64,000 nt of DNA from an uncultured Prochlorococcus sp. GTDB lineage: Bacteria; Cyanobacteriota; Cyanobacteriia; PCC-6307; Cyanobiaceae. The notes under the pieces are model-generated. The model was not told where the DNA came from. It saw only the letters and a list, made by a program, of their open reading frames with translations, and did not search any database. The DNA lies in assembly GCA_902622625.1 (NCBI GenBank), contig CACNQS010000002.1:34723-98722 (forward strand), given 5' to 3'. Positions 24,374 through 33,521 of this stretch are shown here, one piece after another; position 1 is the stretch's first letter; every line of letters begins with the position of its first letter. Made by a program: the position numbers and the translations under genes.

Positions 24374-25147
24374 TTAACAAAAATCATTTATTAAATTATT
24401 TTCGAATTCTTCTTTAGCAGGCTTACTTCCCATCCATTTCCTGCCAGGTATCCTTACATCTAACTCATTTGTATCACAATTGATTGAAAGAATCAGTTTT
24501 TTATTTTCTTGATTTAGTACGTTTAAAATTTTTCTACCTTTAATATCTTTATATGGTTTACTTTCAATACTTATAGGACCATAAATTTTTTTATCTAACT
24601 CAAATAATTCATTATTTTTTTTATTTTCAGTTGCTTTATGATTTGCTGAATTAATAATGTTCTTTTTTCTTAATATCAGTTTTTGACCAACTTTTATTGA
24701 ATCAGGATTATTGAGGTTATTAATCTCTATTAGATCGATTACTTTTAAATTATATTTGTTTGATATCTCAGTAAGATTTTCACCAGTTTGAACAATATGA
24801 TAATTATTTATTATATCTGATTGTTTTGCAAGATTTTCAGTAGATTCGGAGATAATAATATTTTGGCCAATAAAGATATAATTTTCGTCTTTTAAGTTAT
24901 TTAATTTAATGATTAAATCTTTATTTATCGAATATAATTTTGAAATACTTGACAATGTATCTCCACTTTTAACAATATGAATTTTTTTTATTTCAGTTTT
25001 TTCTTCAGTAATTGATTCTTTTCTAGCAATATTTTCAATTTTATTTTTTTCTGAAAATATATTTTCTTCTGATTTTATCAATGATTGATTAAAAAAATTA
25101 ATAAATATGGCAATTACTAAAAATGCAAATTTCATAAAACTCACCAT
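24374..25147 (-). CDS. LysM-repeat secreted or anchored protein
   Basis: A 257-residue protein. A hydrophobic N-terminus (about 5-23) acts as a signal or anchor. Two LysM repeats follow: about residues 55-100 (VKSGDTLSSISKLY) and about 115-160 (VQTGENLTEISNKYN). They bind peptidoglycan. The C-terminal 70 residues have no recognised domain. It is probably a cell-wall-associated protein; no catalytic domain is seen. Confidence 0.8.
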   Translation of the reverse strand: MVSFMKFAFLVIAIFINFFNQSLIKSEENIFSEKNKIENIARKESITEEKTEIKKIHIVKSGDTLSSISKLYSINKDLIIKLNNLKDENYIFIGQNIIISESTENLAKQSDIINNYHIVQTGENLTEISNKYNLKVIDLIEINNLNNPDSIKVGQKLILRKKNIINSANHKATENKKNNELFELDKKIYGPISIESKPYKDIKGRKILNVLNQENKKLILSINCDTNELDVRIPGRKWMGSKPAKEEFENNLINDFC

Positions 25148-25207
25148 TTATTTAAGGATAATCTTTAAATTTAAAATCGCTAGGTTTTTGAAAACAATTT
25201 AAGTAAT

Positions 25208-26599
25208 TTAAACCTGAAAAATAAACTTTAAAAATTTCTTTACTCTTTCGTAGGGAGGATACCGCAGATTTGAATCAAATAAAAAACTTTTGAAAGTGAT
25301 AGATTTTTGATTTGAAAAATTTCGAAACCCTTCTTCTCCATGAAATTTACCAATACCACTTTGCCCAACGCCTCCAAACGGTAAATTTGGAATAAGGACT
25401 GGTAGCATCACATCATTTAAACAAATTGTTCCTGAGCTGGTCACTTTTGAAATGTAATTATGGATTTTTTTATTGCCTCCAAATAAGTAGATTGCTAAGG
25501 GTTTTGATGTATGACTAATCTGTTTTAAAGCTGATTCCTTATCATCAATTCCAATTACTGGAAGTAATGAACTGAATAATTCTTTCTGCAAAATATTTGT
25601 TTCATTTAATTTAGTTCTCAGAATTGTAGGTGATATTTTCAACTTTTTTTTACTAAAAGTCCCCCCAAATAAAATTCTTTTTTCTTTTTCGTATTGTTTG
25701 AGAATTTCTATAGTTGATGTAAATTGTTTTTTCTCCAATTTTGATAGGTTTTTGGAAATAATTGGATTATCTCCATAAAAACTTACTATGTATTTCTTTA
25801 ATTTTTCTATAAAAATATTTTCAATTTCTTTATCTACAAAAATATGATTCGGAGCCATGCAGGATTGACCAGAATTAAAAAATTTACCCCAAACAATTCT
25901 TTTTGCAGCCACTTCTAAATTTGCATTCTTGAAAATAATTACAGGATTTGTTCCGCTTAACTCAAGAGTTAATGGAGTTAAGTTTTTTGAAGCTAATTTC
26001 ATTATAGATTTTCCAGTTTCAGTACTTCCTGTAAAAAAAATGTGGTCAAAATTTTGTTTAATTAATTTTATGGATTGTTTACTATCACCCTCTACTGTCA
26101 TTAGCACATCTTTACGGAAATATTTGGAAGTAAGCTTTTTAATAAGTTTTGAGGTCGCAGGACATTTCTCTGATGGTTTTATAACTGCAGTATTTCCCGC
26201 TGAGAAAATATTTACCAATGGCTTTAAAATATAAAGTAAAGGATAATTATAAGGACCAAGAATTAAGACGCACCCAAGAGGTTCATAAATAACTTTGGAG
26301 GATGATGGAAATAGATAAAAAGGGGTAGCAATCTTTTTTGGTCGCATCCAAGAATTGAGTTTCTTTTTTATAAGTGAAATTTCTTCTTTCACTAAAAGGA
26401 TTTCTGAAAGCCCTTCAATTTCAGATTTGCCGAGATCAACAAAAAGTGATTTAATAATCTCTTTTTTATTTTCATCCAAAAGTTTAGAAACTATATTGAT
26501 ATGATGGATTCGCCATTTTATATCTTCAGTTTTACCGGTGAGAACTGTATTTTTTAATTTATGCATATCTTCTAAATGAAATTTATCAGAAATTTTCAT
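25208..26599 (-). CDS. Aldehyde dehydrogenase (class 3-like)
   Basis: A 463-residue NAD(P)-dependent dehydrogenase. The oxyanion Asn is in GPYNYP (about 118), the general base is E213 in TLELSGTNP and the nucleophile is C247 in NSGQSCMAPN. The length and lack of a long N-terminus fit the fatty/aromatic aldehyde dehydrogenase class. It could oxidise fatty aldehydes or aldehydes from lipid peroxidation; substrate is inferred only. It stands alone between a LysM gene and a divergent acetyltransferase. Confidence 0.92.
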   Translation of the reverse strand: MKISDKFHLEDMHKLKNTVLTGKTEDIKWRIHHINIVSKLLDENKKEIIKSLFVDLGKSEIEGLSEILLVKEEISLIKKKLNSWMRPKKIATPFYLFPSSSKVIYEPLGCVLILGPYNYPLLYILKPLVNIFSAGNTAVIKPSEKCPATSKLIKKLTSKYFRKDVLMTVEGDSKQSIKLIKQNFDHIFFTGSTETGKSIMKLASKNLTPLTLELSGTNPVIIFKNANLEVAAKRIVWGKFFNSGQSCMAPNHIFVDKEIENIFIEKLKKYIVSFYGDNPIISKNLSKLEKKQFTSTIEILKQYEKEKRILFGGTFSKKKLKISPTILRTKLNETNILQKELFSSLLPVIGIDDKESALKQISHTSKPLAIYLFGGNKKIHNYISKVTSSGTICLNDVMLPVLIPNLPFGGVGQSGIGKFHGEEGFRNFSNQKSITFKSFLFDSNLRYPPYERVKKFLKFIFQV

Positions 26600-26755
26600 T
26601 TTTTACCTTTGAATAGTATTAAATATATCAGAGGATAAATTGAAAATAACTAAGGGTTTTAGGCAGTTAAATCAAAGCGAATGATTTATGAGAAATAATC
26701 AAATTTATAAGGATTGCTTTTAAAAATTCAAATTTTTCTTGGTTACTATATTTCT

Positions 26756-27646
26756 ATGAGAGAAAATTTTTCAATTAGATTGATATCTATAAATGAAATA
26801 CCAGAAGTCACAAACTGGGCAAGGTTAGAGGGATTTTCTCCTGGAATGGATGATTTATCAATTTATAGAAATACAGATAAACAAGGTTTATGGGTAGCTT
26901 GTCTAGGCAATAATCCTATAGGCTCTATTGCGTGTATAAAATATAATTCCTCGTATGGTTTTATAGGTTTATTTATCGTTAAAAAAGAATTTCGAAATAA
27001 TGGGTATGGAGTGAGATTATGGAAACATGCACTCGAATATTTGAAAAATGTTGATTGTATTGGTCTTGAGGCTGCTCCAGATAGATTAAATGATTACGCA
27101 AAGTGGGGGTTTAGAAAATCTTCCATTACGAATCGATGGAAATTAAATGGTTCTCAAGATTTGCCATTGAGAAATTTCTATAAAGATCAATTTCATTCTT
27201 TTAAAGTTGTCCCGGGTAATAAAATTTCTTCTGAAGCAGTCTTAATTTATGATGACCAAAGAGAACCTAGTCCCAGACCACATTTTCTAAATGACTGGCT
27301 AAAAAATTCTCATGGTAATGTCAGTGCAATTGTCGATAATAATGGGATGTGCCATGGATTTGGCAGGATAAGACCTTGTATATTGGAGGATAATGAGCAA
27401 GGCTGGAGAATTGGCCCACTTTTAGCGGATACTCCACCACTTGCTGAATTATTAATAAGGGAGTTAGTTGGTGATTTAGATGCTCAAATCTTATTGGATT
27501 GCTCTAATCTGAACCCTTATGCAAATTATCTTTTATCAAGTTTGGGATTTGAGGAAATATCAAAAACTTACAGAATGTATAAAGGCATTCAACCTCCCTG
27601 CCCCATGAATCAAGTATACGGACTTGCCTGCTTGGAACTGGGGTGA
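26756..27646 (+). CDS. GNAT-family N-acetyltransferase with two GNAT-like halves
   Basis: A 296-residue protein. The N-terminal half (about 1-130) has the acetyl-CoA motif VKKEFRNNGYGVRLWKHAL, matching the R/Q-x-x-G-x-G/A loop. The C-terminal half (about 165-290) is a second, degenerate GNAT-like fold. The ATG at 26756 is preferred to an upstream TTG at 26714, because the family fold begins near FSIRLIS. The acceptor substrate is unknown. Confidence 0.82.
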   Translation: MRENFSIRLISINEIPEVTNWARLEGFSPGMDDLSIYRNTDKQGLWVACLGNNPIGSIACIKYNSSYGFIGLFIVKKEFRNNGYGVRLWKHALEYLKNVDCIGLEAAPDRLNDYAKWGFRKSSITNRWKLNGSQDLPLRNFYKDQFHSFKVVPGNKISSEAVLIYDDQREPSPRPHFLNDWLKNSHGNVSAIVDNNGMCHGFGRIRPCILEDNEQGWRIGPLLADTPPLAELLIRELVGDLDAQILLDCSNLNPYANYLLSSLGFEEISKTYRMYKGIQPPCPMNQVYGLACLELG

Positions 27647-27713
27647 TTTCCTTTAAAGCGTTCATTTCCCCTTATTGTTTCTGTAATACTGAAAGAAGTT
27701 TTTTTGATTAAGA

Positions 27714-27962
27714 TTAACTTCCAGAAGTTTTCAAAATTTTTTCTACAATATCGGCGTTGATTATAGTGACCTCTCCATTGTCAATATTGGCAACTTGAAA
27801 CAAAGTCCATGAATTTGGATTTCTAGCTCCTCCAATACAGTCGATCACTTGACCGACCCAATAATTATCATCCTTTTCTTTAGTATCTTCGCAATTTTCT
27901 TTTTTAATTGCGACATAATCACCAGGCCTAACGAAAAGAAACTCAGGAGTTGCTGAACTCAC
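27714..27962 (-). CDS. DUF3104-type small protein
   Basis: An 82-residue protein that resembles the picocyanobacterial DUF3104 family: VRPGDYVAIK, DNYWVGQVIDCIGGARNP and LFQVANIDNGEVTIINADIV. The fold is probably a small SH3-like beta barrel. GTG start. A TATACT -10-like box lies about 15 bases before it. Function unknown. Confidence 0.72.
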   Translation of the reverse strand: MSSATPEFLFVRPGDYVAIKKENCEDTKEKDDNYWVGQVIDCIGGARNPNSWTLFQVANIDNGEVTIINADIVEKILKTSGS

Positions 27963-28059
27963 AATAAATAACTAATAGTATATACGTACTATAGTAAGTT
28001 ATTGGTTTTGTTGCTGAACTTTGAATTATTTAGCAAACTAGGAGTAATTCAAAAATAAA

Positions 28060-28152
28060 ATGGAATCAACTGAAATTGCTATATTTTCAACATTATTGGG
28101 GTTAATTCTAGCTTTAACTGACGCTTATATAGAAAGAAATATTCCTGGATAA
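28060..28152 (+). CDS. Tiny single-helix membrane peptide
   Basis: A 30-residue frame with ATG start: MESTEIAIFSTLLGLILALT followed by a polar end. One membrane helix (about 5-21). It resembles small photosynthetic-complex subunits in size and layout but matches none that I recognise. Upstream 97 bases are free for a promoter. Confidence 0.5.
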   Translation: MESTEIAIFSTLLGLILALTDAYIERNIPG

Positions 28153-28169
28153 TATTTCCAATTCATTTC

Positions 28170-28373
28170 TTAAATTAAATAAGATTTAAGCTGGTCTAAT
28201 ATGTCGGCACGGTTGGAAACTAATTTTGTAAAAACTAAATATATCAACCCTCCCATTGCGAGCCTTCCGTTAATTTTTTCAAACTGCTTTAGTTTTCTCA
28301 AAAAATGTATTGCGATTAAACAAAATTTAAAGGGTATAGAAAATAAAAAAGTATTGATTACTTCAAAATTCAA
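28170..28373 (-). CDS. Degenerate high-light-inducible (Hli-like) protein
   Basis: A 67-residue frame with a TTG start. The segment FEKINGRLAMGGLIYLVF (about 32-49) is close to the chlorophyll-binding Hli consensus E-x-x-N-G-R-x-A-M-x-G-F. The usual N-terminal tail is replaced by a hydrophobic stretch. A plus-strand frame (28201-28482) overlaps it, but the Hli signature favours the minus strand. Hli proteins protect photosystems in excess light. The start codon is uncertain. Confidence 0.5.
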   Translation of the reverse strand: MNFEVINTFLFSIPFKFCLIAIHFLRKLKQFEKINGRLAMGGLIYLVFTKLVSNRADILDQLKSYLI

Positions 28374-28413
28374 AAAAAATTTAAATAAATATTATTTCAA
28401 ACACGAATTACAT

Positions 28414-28551
28414 TTAAAGCCAAGCTTCTTTCATCTCAAGATACAGTCTCTCGCTCTCAGCGGAATTAATTTTGCTGTCTGAATAGGATTGTTGCTGTTG
28501 CTGTTGTTGTTGCTGAGTTGAGTTGGTATTAGAATTTTGGACTTCGCTCAT
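28414..28551 (-). CDS. Small polyglutamine protein
   Basis: A 45-residue frame with ATG start. It holds a run of nine glutamines at about residues 13-21, coded by mixed CAA and CAG. The C-terminal half, SERLYLEMKEAWL, is amphipathic. It lies 40 bases upstream of the Hli-like frame on the same strand. Function unknown. Confidence 0.5.
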   Translation of the reverse strand: MSEVQNSNTNSTQQQQQQQQQSYSDSKINSAESERLYLEMKEAWL

Positions 28552-28667
28552 TAGAGGGATAATATATTTGTGTTTATTCTCTCATATTTGGAGCTTTTTT
28601 AGTCAACTTAAATTCTTAAATTTTTTTTAAATTTTTTACGTTTTTAATTTTCCTGCTTTGAGTGAAT

Positions 28668-28769
28668 TCATTTCGCTACAGTAGTCTTGGTATATAGGAA
28701 TTTAACTTCCCAATATACAATTCCCAGGAAGATAGCACTTGCAATAATAATTTCAGAAATGGCTAACAT
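28668..28769 (-). CDS. Tiny single-helix membrane peptide
   Basis: A 33-residue frame, ATG to TGA: MLAISEIIIASAIFLGIVYW, then a short basic tail. One membrane helix. It is not recognised. It is supported only by its composition and by filling an otherwise empty gap. Confidence 0.4.
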   Translation of the reverse strand: MLAISEIIIASAIFLGIVYWEVKFLYTKTTVAK

Positions 28770-28916
28770 TTTATTTGTCAATATTAATTTAATTTTGGTA
28801 TCAATTTACACAGAATGCAATAGGTACTAATTACATTCTAGATTTTAAAAAAACTTATTTAATAAAATAAGGCGTCGAAATAATATAAAATTTTAAATTA
28901 GATACATATTATTTTC

Positions 28917-29351
28917 GTGGGAAATTTCATAAATTCAACAACTCTTATACCTTTAATACCTTTAGTAACATCTTTATTTATTCTTGTTTTATTGGCAAGT
29001 TTTAATAGAACACTTAACAGGTTAACAAAACCAGTTAGTGCGCTGGTTGCATTATCTTTATTAAGTTCCGCTTTTATAAGCTCATTTGACTATTTTAAAA
29101 AAATAGAAGAAGAATTAGTTTTATCTGAATTTCTCAAATTTTTTGAAGAAAAAAATTTAGTTATACATCTCAATTTAGTAAATGAAAAAATTATAATTTT
29201 TTTCTCATTAATAATGATATTAATTATTGGAATATCTTTTTATAAATTGCCTAGAAAAAAAGGTTATGTCTTATTAATGATTAGCCTAGGATTAATTTCT
29301 TCATCGGTGATACTCTCAATATTGCTAATAGATTTCTCAGCACTAATCTAA
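28917..29351 (+). CDS. NDH-1 subunit 5 (NdhF)-like N-terminal fragment
   Basis: A 144-residue membrane protein with a GTG start. Its first 60 residues (LIPLIPLVTSLFILVLLASF ... VSALVALSLLSSAF) resemble the N-terminal helices of NuoL/NdhF. Hydrophobic segments at about 10-28, 40-56, 88-106 and 114-140 suggest four helices. It is far too short to be a proton-pumping subunit. It converges on the PTOX gene and overlaps it by 4 bases, so the two may be functionally linked. Confidence 0.55.
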   Translation: MGNFINSTTLIPLIPLVTSLFILVLLASFNRTLNRLTKPVSALVALSLLSSAFISSFDYFKKIEEELVLSEFLKFFEEKNLVIHLNLVNEKIIIFFSLIMILIIGISFYKLPRKKGYVLLMISLGLISSSVILSILLIDFSALI

Positions 29352-29857
29352 ACTGTTGTAAGCATTGACAAAGCCTCGTTAAGTTCTTGGACATGATTTA
29401 ATTCATCTTGAGCAATTTCTTTTATTTTTTGATCATTTGGATTATCTATTAAATATTTGGAATAAGTTTCAAATGCATGTTCTTCGATTTTTATGTTGAC
29501 ATCATATGCATTAGCTGGAGAGAGGAAATAATAAAAAACCATGATCCAGTAATAGACAAGCACAAGGTGTCTCGCAAAAAATCTATCAATCCAGAATCTA
29601 TCTCCACCTCTTTTCTCCATTTCTTTAAGATGCTCAGTTTCGTTAATAGCTTGATAAAAATGTTCTTTCATTAAAATCATTGTTTTCTCATTTTTAATCC
29701 CTAGGGATTCTTTAAAATGAAGAACTGAAAGAAATGCAAAATAAGGTGATCTAGCTATAACTTCTAAAACCCAAAATCTTTGTAAAGATCTACCTGAGTA
29801 TATTAAGTCTAAGAATTTAACTGTACTATTCAAAATCAAAGAATTTAATTTTTTCAT
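29348..29857 (-). CDS. Plastoquinol terminal oxidase (PTOX, alternative oxidase family)
   Basis: A 169-residue di-iron oxidase. Four ligand motifs are visible: LEVIARSPYFAF, NETEHLKEMEKRGGDRFW (E-x-x-H), IEEHAFETY and DELNHVQEL (E-x-x-H). The membrane-associated helix HLVLVYYWIMVFYYF is present. PTOX oxidises plastoquinol with oxygen and works as an electron safety valve in high light and low iron. It is shorter than plant AOX because the N-terminal targeting part is absent. Confidence 0.88.
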   Translation of the reverse strand: MKKLNSLILNSTVKFLDLIYSGRSLQRFWVLEVIARSPYFAFLSVLHFKESLGIKNEKTMILMKEHFYQAINETEHLKEMEKRGGDRFWIDRFFARHLVLVYYWIMVFYYFLSPANAYDVNIKIEEHAFETYSKYLIDNPNDQKIKEIAQDELNHVQELNEALSMLTTV

Positions 29858-30012
29858 AAATTTAGCTTTTCTTTAAGTATAATTACTCAGCCGCTCAGGG
29901 ACTACAATTTATTGAAGTAATTAACCAAAAATTAATATTTATAGTCTAAAAATTAATACTTCCATTGAAATATTTTTTTTTCATGCATTAATTGGATAGA
30001 TAAAAACTTTAT

Positions 30013-30153
30013 ATGACAACTACTGAAAAAATTGCAAATGCCAAAAAAAGGATTGATGAATTAGAAAGACTTATAAAATTTTGGAATGATTCAGACCATG
30101 ATGAGGCAAAAATAGTAAATTTTTCAAGGAACATTGAAAATAAAGTTGCTTAG
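30013..30153 (+). CDS. Small helical protein
   Basis: A 46-residue frame with ATG start. It is polar and helix-prone: KIANAKKRIDELERLIKFW then an acidic middle. It may form a short coiled coil. Function unknown. Confidence 0.5.
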   Translation: MTTTEKIANAKKRIDELERLIKFWNDSDHDEAKIVNFSRNIENKVA

Positions 30154-30426
30154 ATTGTGATGACTAAGGCTAATTAAGTTTTTCTACTTAAAGTGATTTA
30201 ATATTTTTGAGGTTTCGTATATTGTTTAATTTATAAATAGAGCAATTAAACCTATTTTCAAAAACGGTAAGAAAGAAATATTCTAAAAGAAAAATAGATA
30301 TGAAAACCTTTTCAAAAAAATATCTAGTGCCGATTAAATTCATACCTTGGGTTTTTTGGGTATTTATATCTTTTATGAGTTTATATCTGTGTAAGGTAGC
30401 CTGGGTAAATTGAATAATTAATTGAT

Positions 30427-30735
30427 CTAGCTTCTCCTTAGCCAACTAGGAGCACCGCCAAACCAATCCGATATATCATCTTCATTAGGGTTGAAATGAT
30501 TTTCTTTATCTAGTCCATCTATCCCAAATGATTGTAAGAGGTTATCAATCCCTCCATCCTTTTTTGTACCATTTCTTCTAAAGCTGTTAGCTTTTTTCAG
30601 CCAAAGAGAAATTGTGGAATTATGGTGTGCAAATTTCTCAACAAATATCCTTTCTTCTAATGTAATTGATTTATCTTGAGCAATTCTTTTAATTATTCCT
30701 TGAATTTTTAGTCTTTTTGCATTACTAAGAAGCAT
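30427..30735 (-). CDS. Hypothetical protein
   Basis: A 102-residue soluble protein. A basic helical N-half (ERIFVEKFAHHNSTISLWLKK) is followed by an acidic tail ending in DISDWFGGAPSWLRRS. The N-half resembles short helical DNA- or RNA-binding proteins, but no known motif is clear. Codon use and length make it a probable real gene. Confidence 0.6.
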   Translation of the reverse strand: MLLSNAKRLKIQGIIKRIAQDKSITLEERIFVEKFAHHNSTISLWLKKANSFRRNGTKKDGGIDNLLQSFGIDGLDKENHFNPNEDDISDWFGGAPSWLRRS

Positions 30736-31035
30736 TTTTGATAGATTTATTATTCTTTTTATAGGAGGGATTACTAAATATATCTTGTCAATGTTAATTT
30801 CAACAAATTGACTATCTTAAAAGGTTTTTAAGCAAGAAAAGTCTTAAGATACTCAAAAAAGTGATCAAAAAGTTACGTACGATACTTTTCCCCATTTATT
30901 AAACTTATAATTTCTACAAAATAGATAAAAAAAATTAATTCATTCTCAAAGACACTTCAAATTAAGAAATAGTCGATTCATTTGTTGCATAATAGTAAAT
31001 ATATACTATTATTAGTACAGATGTATTATTAAGAG
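30736..31035. other. 300-base gap with no clear gene
   Basis: AT-rich sequence between two short genes. I see no convincing frame or terminator. A TATACT box close to 31006 could be the -10 of the gene at 31036. Confidence 0.5.
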
Positions 31036-31242
31036 ATGAAAGTGATTCCATCTTCTCCTTATGCCCCTTTTAATTCAAAAGAGTGGAATTTTCTAATAAG
31101 CAAAAATGTAAAGTTTGAAAATACTCCAATAAAGATTCAAAAAAAATTTTATAGAACTTCTTCTCTAAAAAAGATTGAAAAAGATAAACTTTTGCAAGAG
31201 AAGATTGAATTGCACCAACAAATGCAACTTATATTCGTATAG
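31036..31242 (+). CDS. Small basic hypothetical protein
   Basis: A 68-residue frame with ATG start preceded by a weak purine stretch. Lys-rich (about 19 percent by eye), with helix-prone C-half KDKLLQEKIELHQQMQ. No recognised domain. Confidence 0.5.
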   Translation: MKVIPSSPYAPFNSKEWNFLISKNVKFENTPIKIQKKFYRTSSLKKIEKDKLLQEKIELHQQMQLIFV

Positions 31243-31332
31243 GAAAATATTAACTAACAATCTTTTTATTGAATATTATTTTACGAGATCCAATTTTTTG
31301 TTAGATTAGTAGAAATATAAGAAGGATTTAAT

Positions 31333-31623
31333 TTGGCTGTTGATCGAGAACTTTTAAAAGAAGTTACCCAAGAACTTTGGAATACCGTAAAAAAACTAAG
31401 ACCTGAAATAGATCGGCAAACTCGACTTCAATTAGTTTTAAAGGCCTTATTAACTATTGGAGATTTACCAGATCAAATGCAAGCTGCCATGGTAGTAGGT
31501 GTTTGCGCAGAAATGGATAAAAGTGATGTTGATAATGTTGAAACTAATTCACAAACTAAAGATTCAAGCGGAGTTGATACTTCTACAGGCAGAAAAGTAG
31601 TTAGAAGAAGTTCAGCTAAATAA
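31333..31623 (+). CDS. Conserved picocyanobacterial hypothetical protein
   Basis: A 96-residue frame with TTG start: MAVDRELLKEVTQELWNTVK, then RPEIDRQTRLQLVLKALLTIG. The N-terminal 60 residues are amphipathic helices; the last 35 are polar, ending in RKVVRRSSAK. It resembles proteins found across marine picocyanobacteria, but its function is unknown. Confidence 0.65.
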   Translation: MAVDRELLKEVTQELWNTVKKLRPEIDRQTRLQLVLKALLTIGDLPDQMQAAMVVGVCAEMDKSDVDNVETNSQTKDSSGVDTSTGRKVVRRSSAK

Positions 31624-31634
31624 ACCTTAGACGA

Positions 31635-31838
31635 TCATCCTTTAATTTTCTTTGATTCGTTTTTATTTAGTCTATTGAATAGGTAATATGAAATTACAAG
31701 TAAGAGAGGAACGAATATTGAATGTAAAGTCATCATTAATTCTGTTTGGTTCATTCCTATAAGATTAGACTCGTTTGGAAGTTGTTCTGACCAAGTGCCA
31801 ACTAGATGCCAGGCTTGAGGAATTGATAAGAAAAACAT
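31635..31838 (-). CDS. Small membrane protein
   Basis: A 67-residue frame with ATG start. One clear membrane helix (about 40-56, SIFVPLLLVISYYLF) is followed by a basic tail. The N-terminal half is probably outside the membrane. It lies between a hypothetical gene and crtH. Function unknown. Confidence 0.55.
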   Translation of the reverse strand: MFFLSIPQAWHLVGTWSEQLPNESNLIGMNQTELMMTLHSIFVPLLLVISYYLFNRLNKNESKKIKG

Positions 31839-31955
31839 ATAAGAGCTATAAGTTAAGTTTATGTTCAGATAAAGATTATCATTATTGAACGTTTTTGCTT
31901 TTTTTATTCTTATTTCTTAACTAAGTATTTGTAGAGTTATAAAAAAGAACTTGAT

Positions 31956-33485
31956 TCATAAATTTATTTTCTTAAGAAGAGTTTTAAATTCTTTTTTACC
32001 AATAATTTTTTCAGCTGCGTAAGCGCCACTTGCGGAAACAGCGGGAATTCCAATACCTGGAAATGTACTTGCCCCGCAAGTAAATAAATTTTTCACTGGA
32101 GTTTTACAGCCTGGGAAAAGACCTTTTGCTGCAGATAATGCAGGGCCGTAACTACCACAATAGGTATTGGTGAATTTTTTATGAGTGATTGGGGTTCCTA
32201 GCATCTTTAAATCAATCCTTTCATCAATATCAGGGATGAATTTTCGCATTGCATTAAGGAATATTGAACATCTTTCTTCTTTCAAATTTCTATATTCTAA
32301 TTCCTTTGGATTTAGGTTTCCCCAAATTTCCCAAGGTTCATTTGCGGGAGTATATCCATGAAGTACATGTTTTCCTTCAGGGGCCATATTTTTATCTAAA
32401 ACAGATGGGATTGAAAATACAGCGATATTTCTTTCTGCGGTTATACCTTTTTCCCACTCATCAACATGTATCGCATGTATTGGCAAATTTTCAAGACCAT
32501 CAGCATCAAAACCTAGATGTATATGAAGGAAAGAACCACATTTATTAGGGTTCAAAACTTTTGTATTCCATTTTTTTAAAATTTCATTTGGAATTAACTT
32601 TTTTAAATTCCAAACATCAGTATTCGTGACAACAGATTCACAACTATAACTAGAACCATTATGCAAAGTTATACCTGTGGCTAAATTTTTTTTGAAGTTA
32701 ATTGTCTTTACTCTCGAAGAAAGAATTAATTCTCCTCCATTTTTTTTAAATCCATTAATTAAGGCTTTTACGATAGATTCACTACCACCTTTGGGGTATT
32801 CAAGGTATGAATTTGGTTCAAACCATTCGTTAAATAAAGTAGCCATAGCAGCTGAATTTGTATCATGCATTGACATACCACTTATCAAAAAGCTCAATAA
32901 ATCAACCCAATTTCTGAGAAAAGGATCCTCTAGATGATTATTTACTAAATTCCCAAAGCCTTTATTAATTTTTGGTATTTGATTGATATTAGGTAAAAAT
33001 TTTGAGGTAAGTTTTATTAGATGTAAGAAATTTATTGATTCGGGAGAAAATGAGAGTAAAGGTATTTCATTTATTATTTGGCTAAGAGGTTTTATTCCAG
33101 AAATAAATGATTCCCATTCTTTAACAGATTTCTCACCTCTTAAAGTTTTAATTGTTTGTTTAAAAGGTTCTTCTCCCACATCAAGATTAAAATTGCCTTC
33201 TGGAACAATTACTTGCCAACCTTTGTATTGAAATAGTTCAACTTCTTCATCAATTAATTTAAGAATTTGCCCTAAGGGATTAGTTGTAGGCCATTTACCT
33301 ATTCCACTCCACAATGAAGGACCTGATTCGAAAGTGTAACCCTTTCTTTTGAAACTGTGAGCAACACCTCCAGGTTGGGTATGTGCTTCACATATAAGTA
33401 CCTTTCTACCTGATAAAGCGAGGATTGAACCGCAACATAATCCTCCTATTCCACTACCAACTATTACAACATCATACTTATCCAT
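31956..33485 (-). CDS. crtH: Carotenoid cis-trans isomerase
   Basis: A 509-residue FAD-dependent protein of the CrtI/CrtISO group. The dinucleotide motif VVIVGSGIGGLCCGS is at 7-20, followed by EAHTQPGGVAHSFKRKGYTF. The C-terminal FAD motif is in FTCGASTFPGIGIPAVSASG. CrtH isomerises poly-cis-lycopene to all-trans in the path to zeaxanthin and alpha-carotene. Full length for the family. Related retinol-saturase-like oxidoreductases are the main alternative. Confidence 0.85.
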   Translation of the reverse strand: MDKYDVVIVGSGIGGLCCGSILALSGRKVLICEAHTQPGGVAHSFKRKGYTFESGPSLWSGIGKWPTTNPLGQILKLIDEEVELFQYKGWQVIVPEGNFNLDVGEEPFKQTIKTLRGEKSVKEWESFISGIKPLSQIINEIPLLSFSPESINFLHLIKLTSKFLPNINQIPKINKGFGNLVNNHLEDPFLRNWVDLLSFLISGMSMHDTNSAAMATLFNEWFEPNSYLEYPKGGSESIVKALINGFKKNGGELILSSRVKTINFKKNLATGITLHNGSSYSCESVVTNTDVWNLKKLIPNEILKKWNTKVLNPNKCGSFLHIHLGFDADGLENLPIHAIHVDEWEKGITAERNIAVFSIPSVLDKNMAPEGKHVLHGYTPANEPWEIWGNLNPKELEYRNLKEERCSIFLNAMRKFIPDIDERIDLKMLGTPITHKKFTNTYCGSYGPALSAAKGLFPGCKTPVKNLFTCGASTFPGIGIPAVSASGAYAAEKIIGKKEFKTLLKKINL

Positions 33486-33521
33486 TAAATATTAATCTTA
33501 CTCTTCAAAACAAATTTGTTT

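Noticed and set aside
28201..28482. A 93-codon plus frame
   Set aside because: It is antisense to both the Hli-like and the polyglutamine frames and looks like random AT-rich translation.
30188..30445. An 85-codon minus frame after the gene at 30427
   Set aside because: It overlaps the end of that gene, has low-complexity composition and no recognisable domain.
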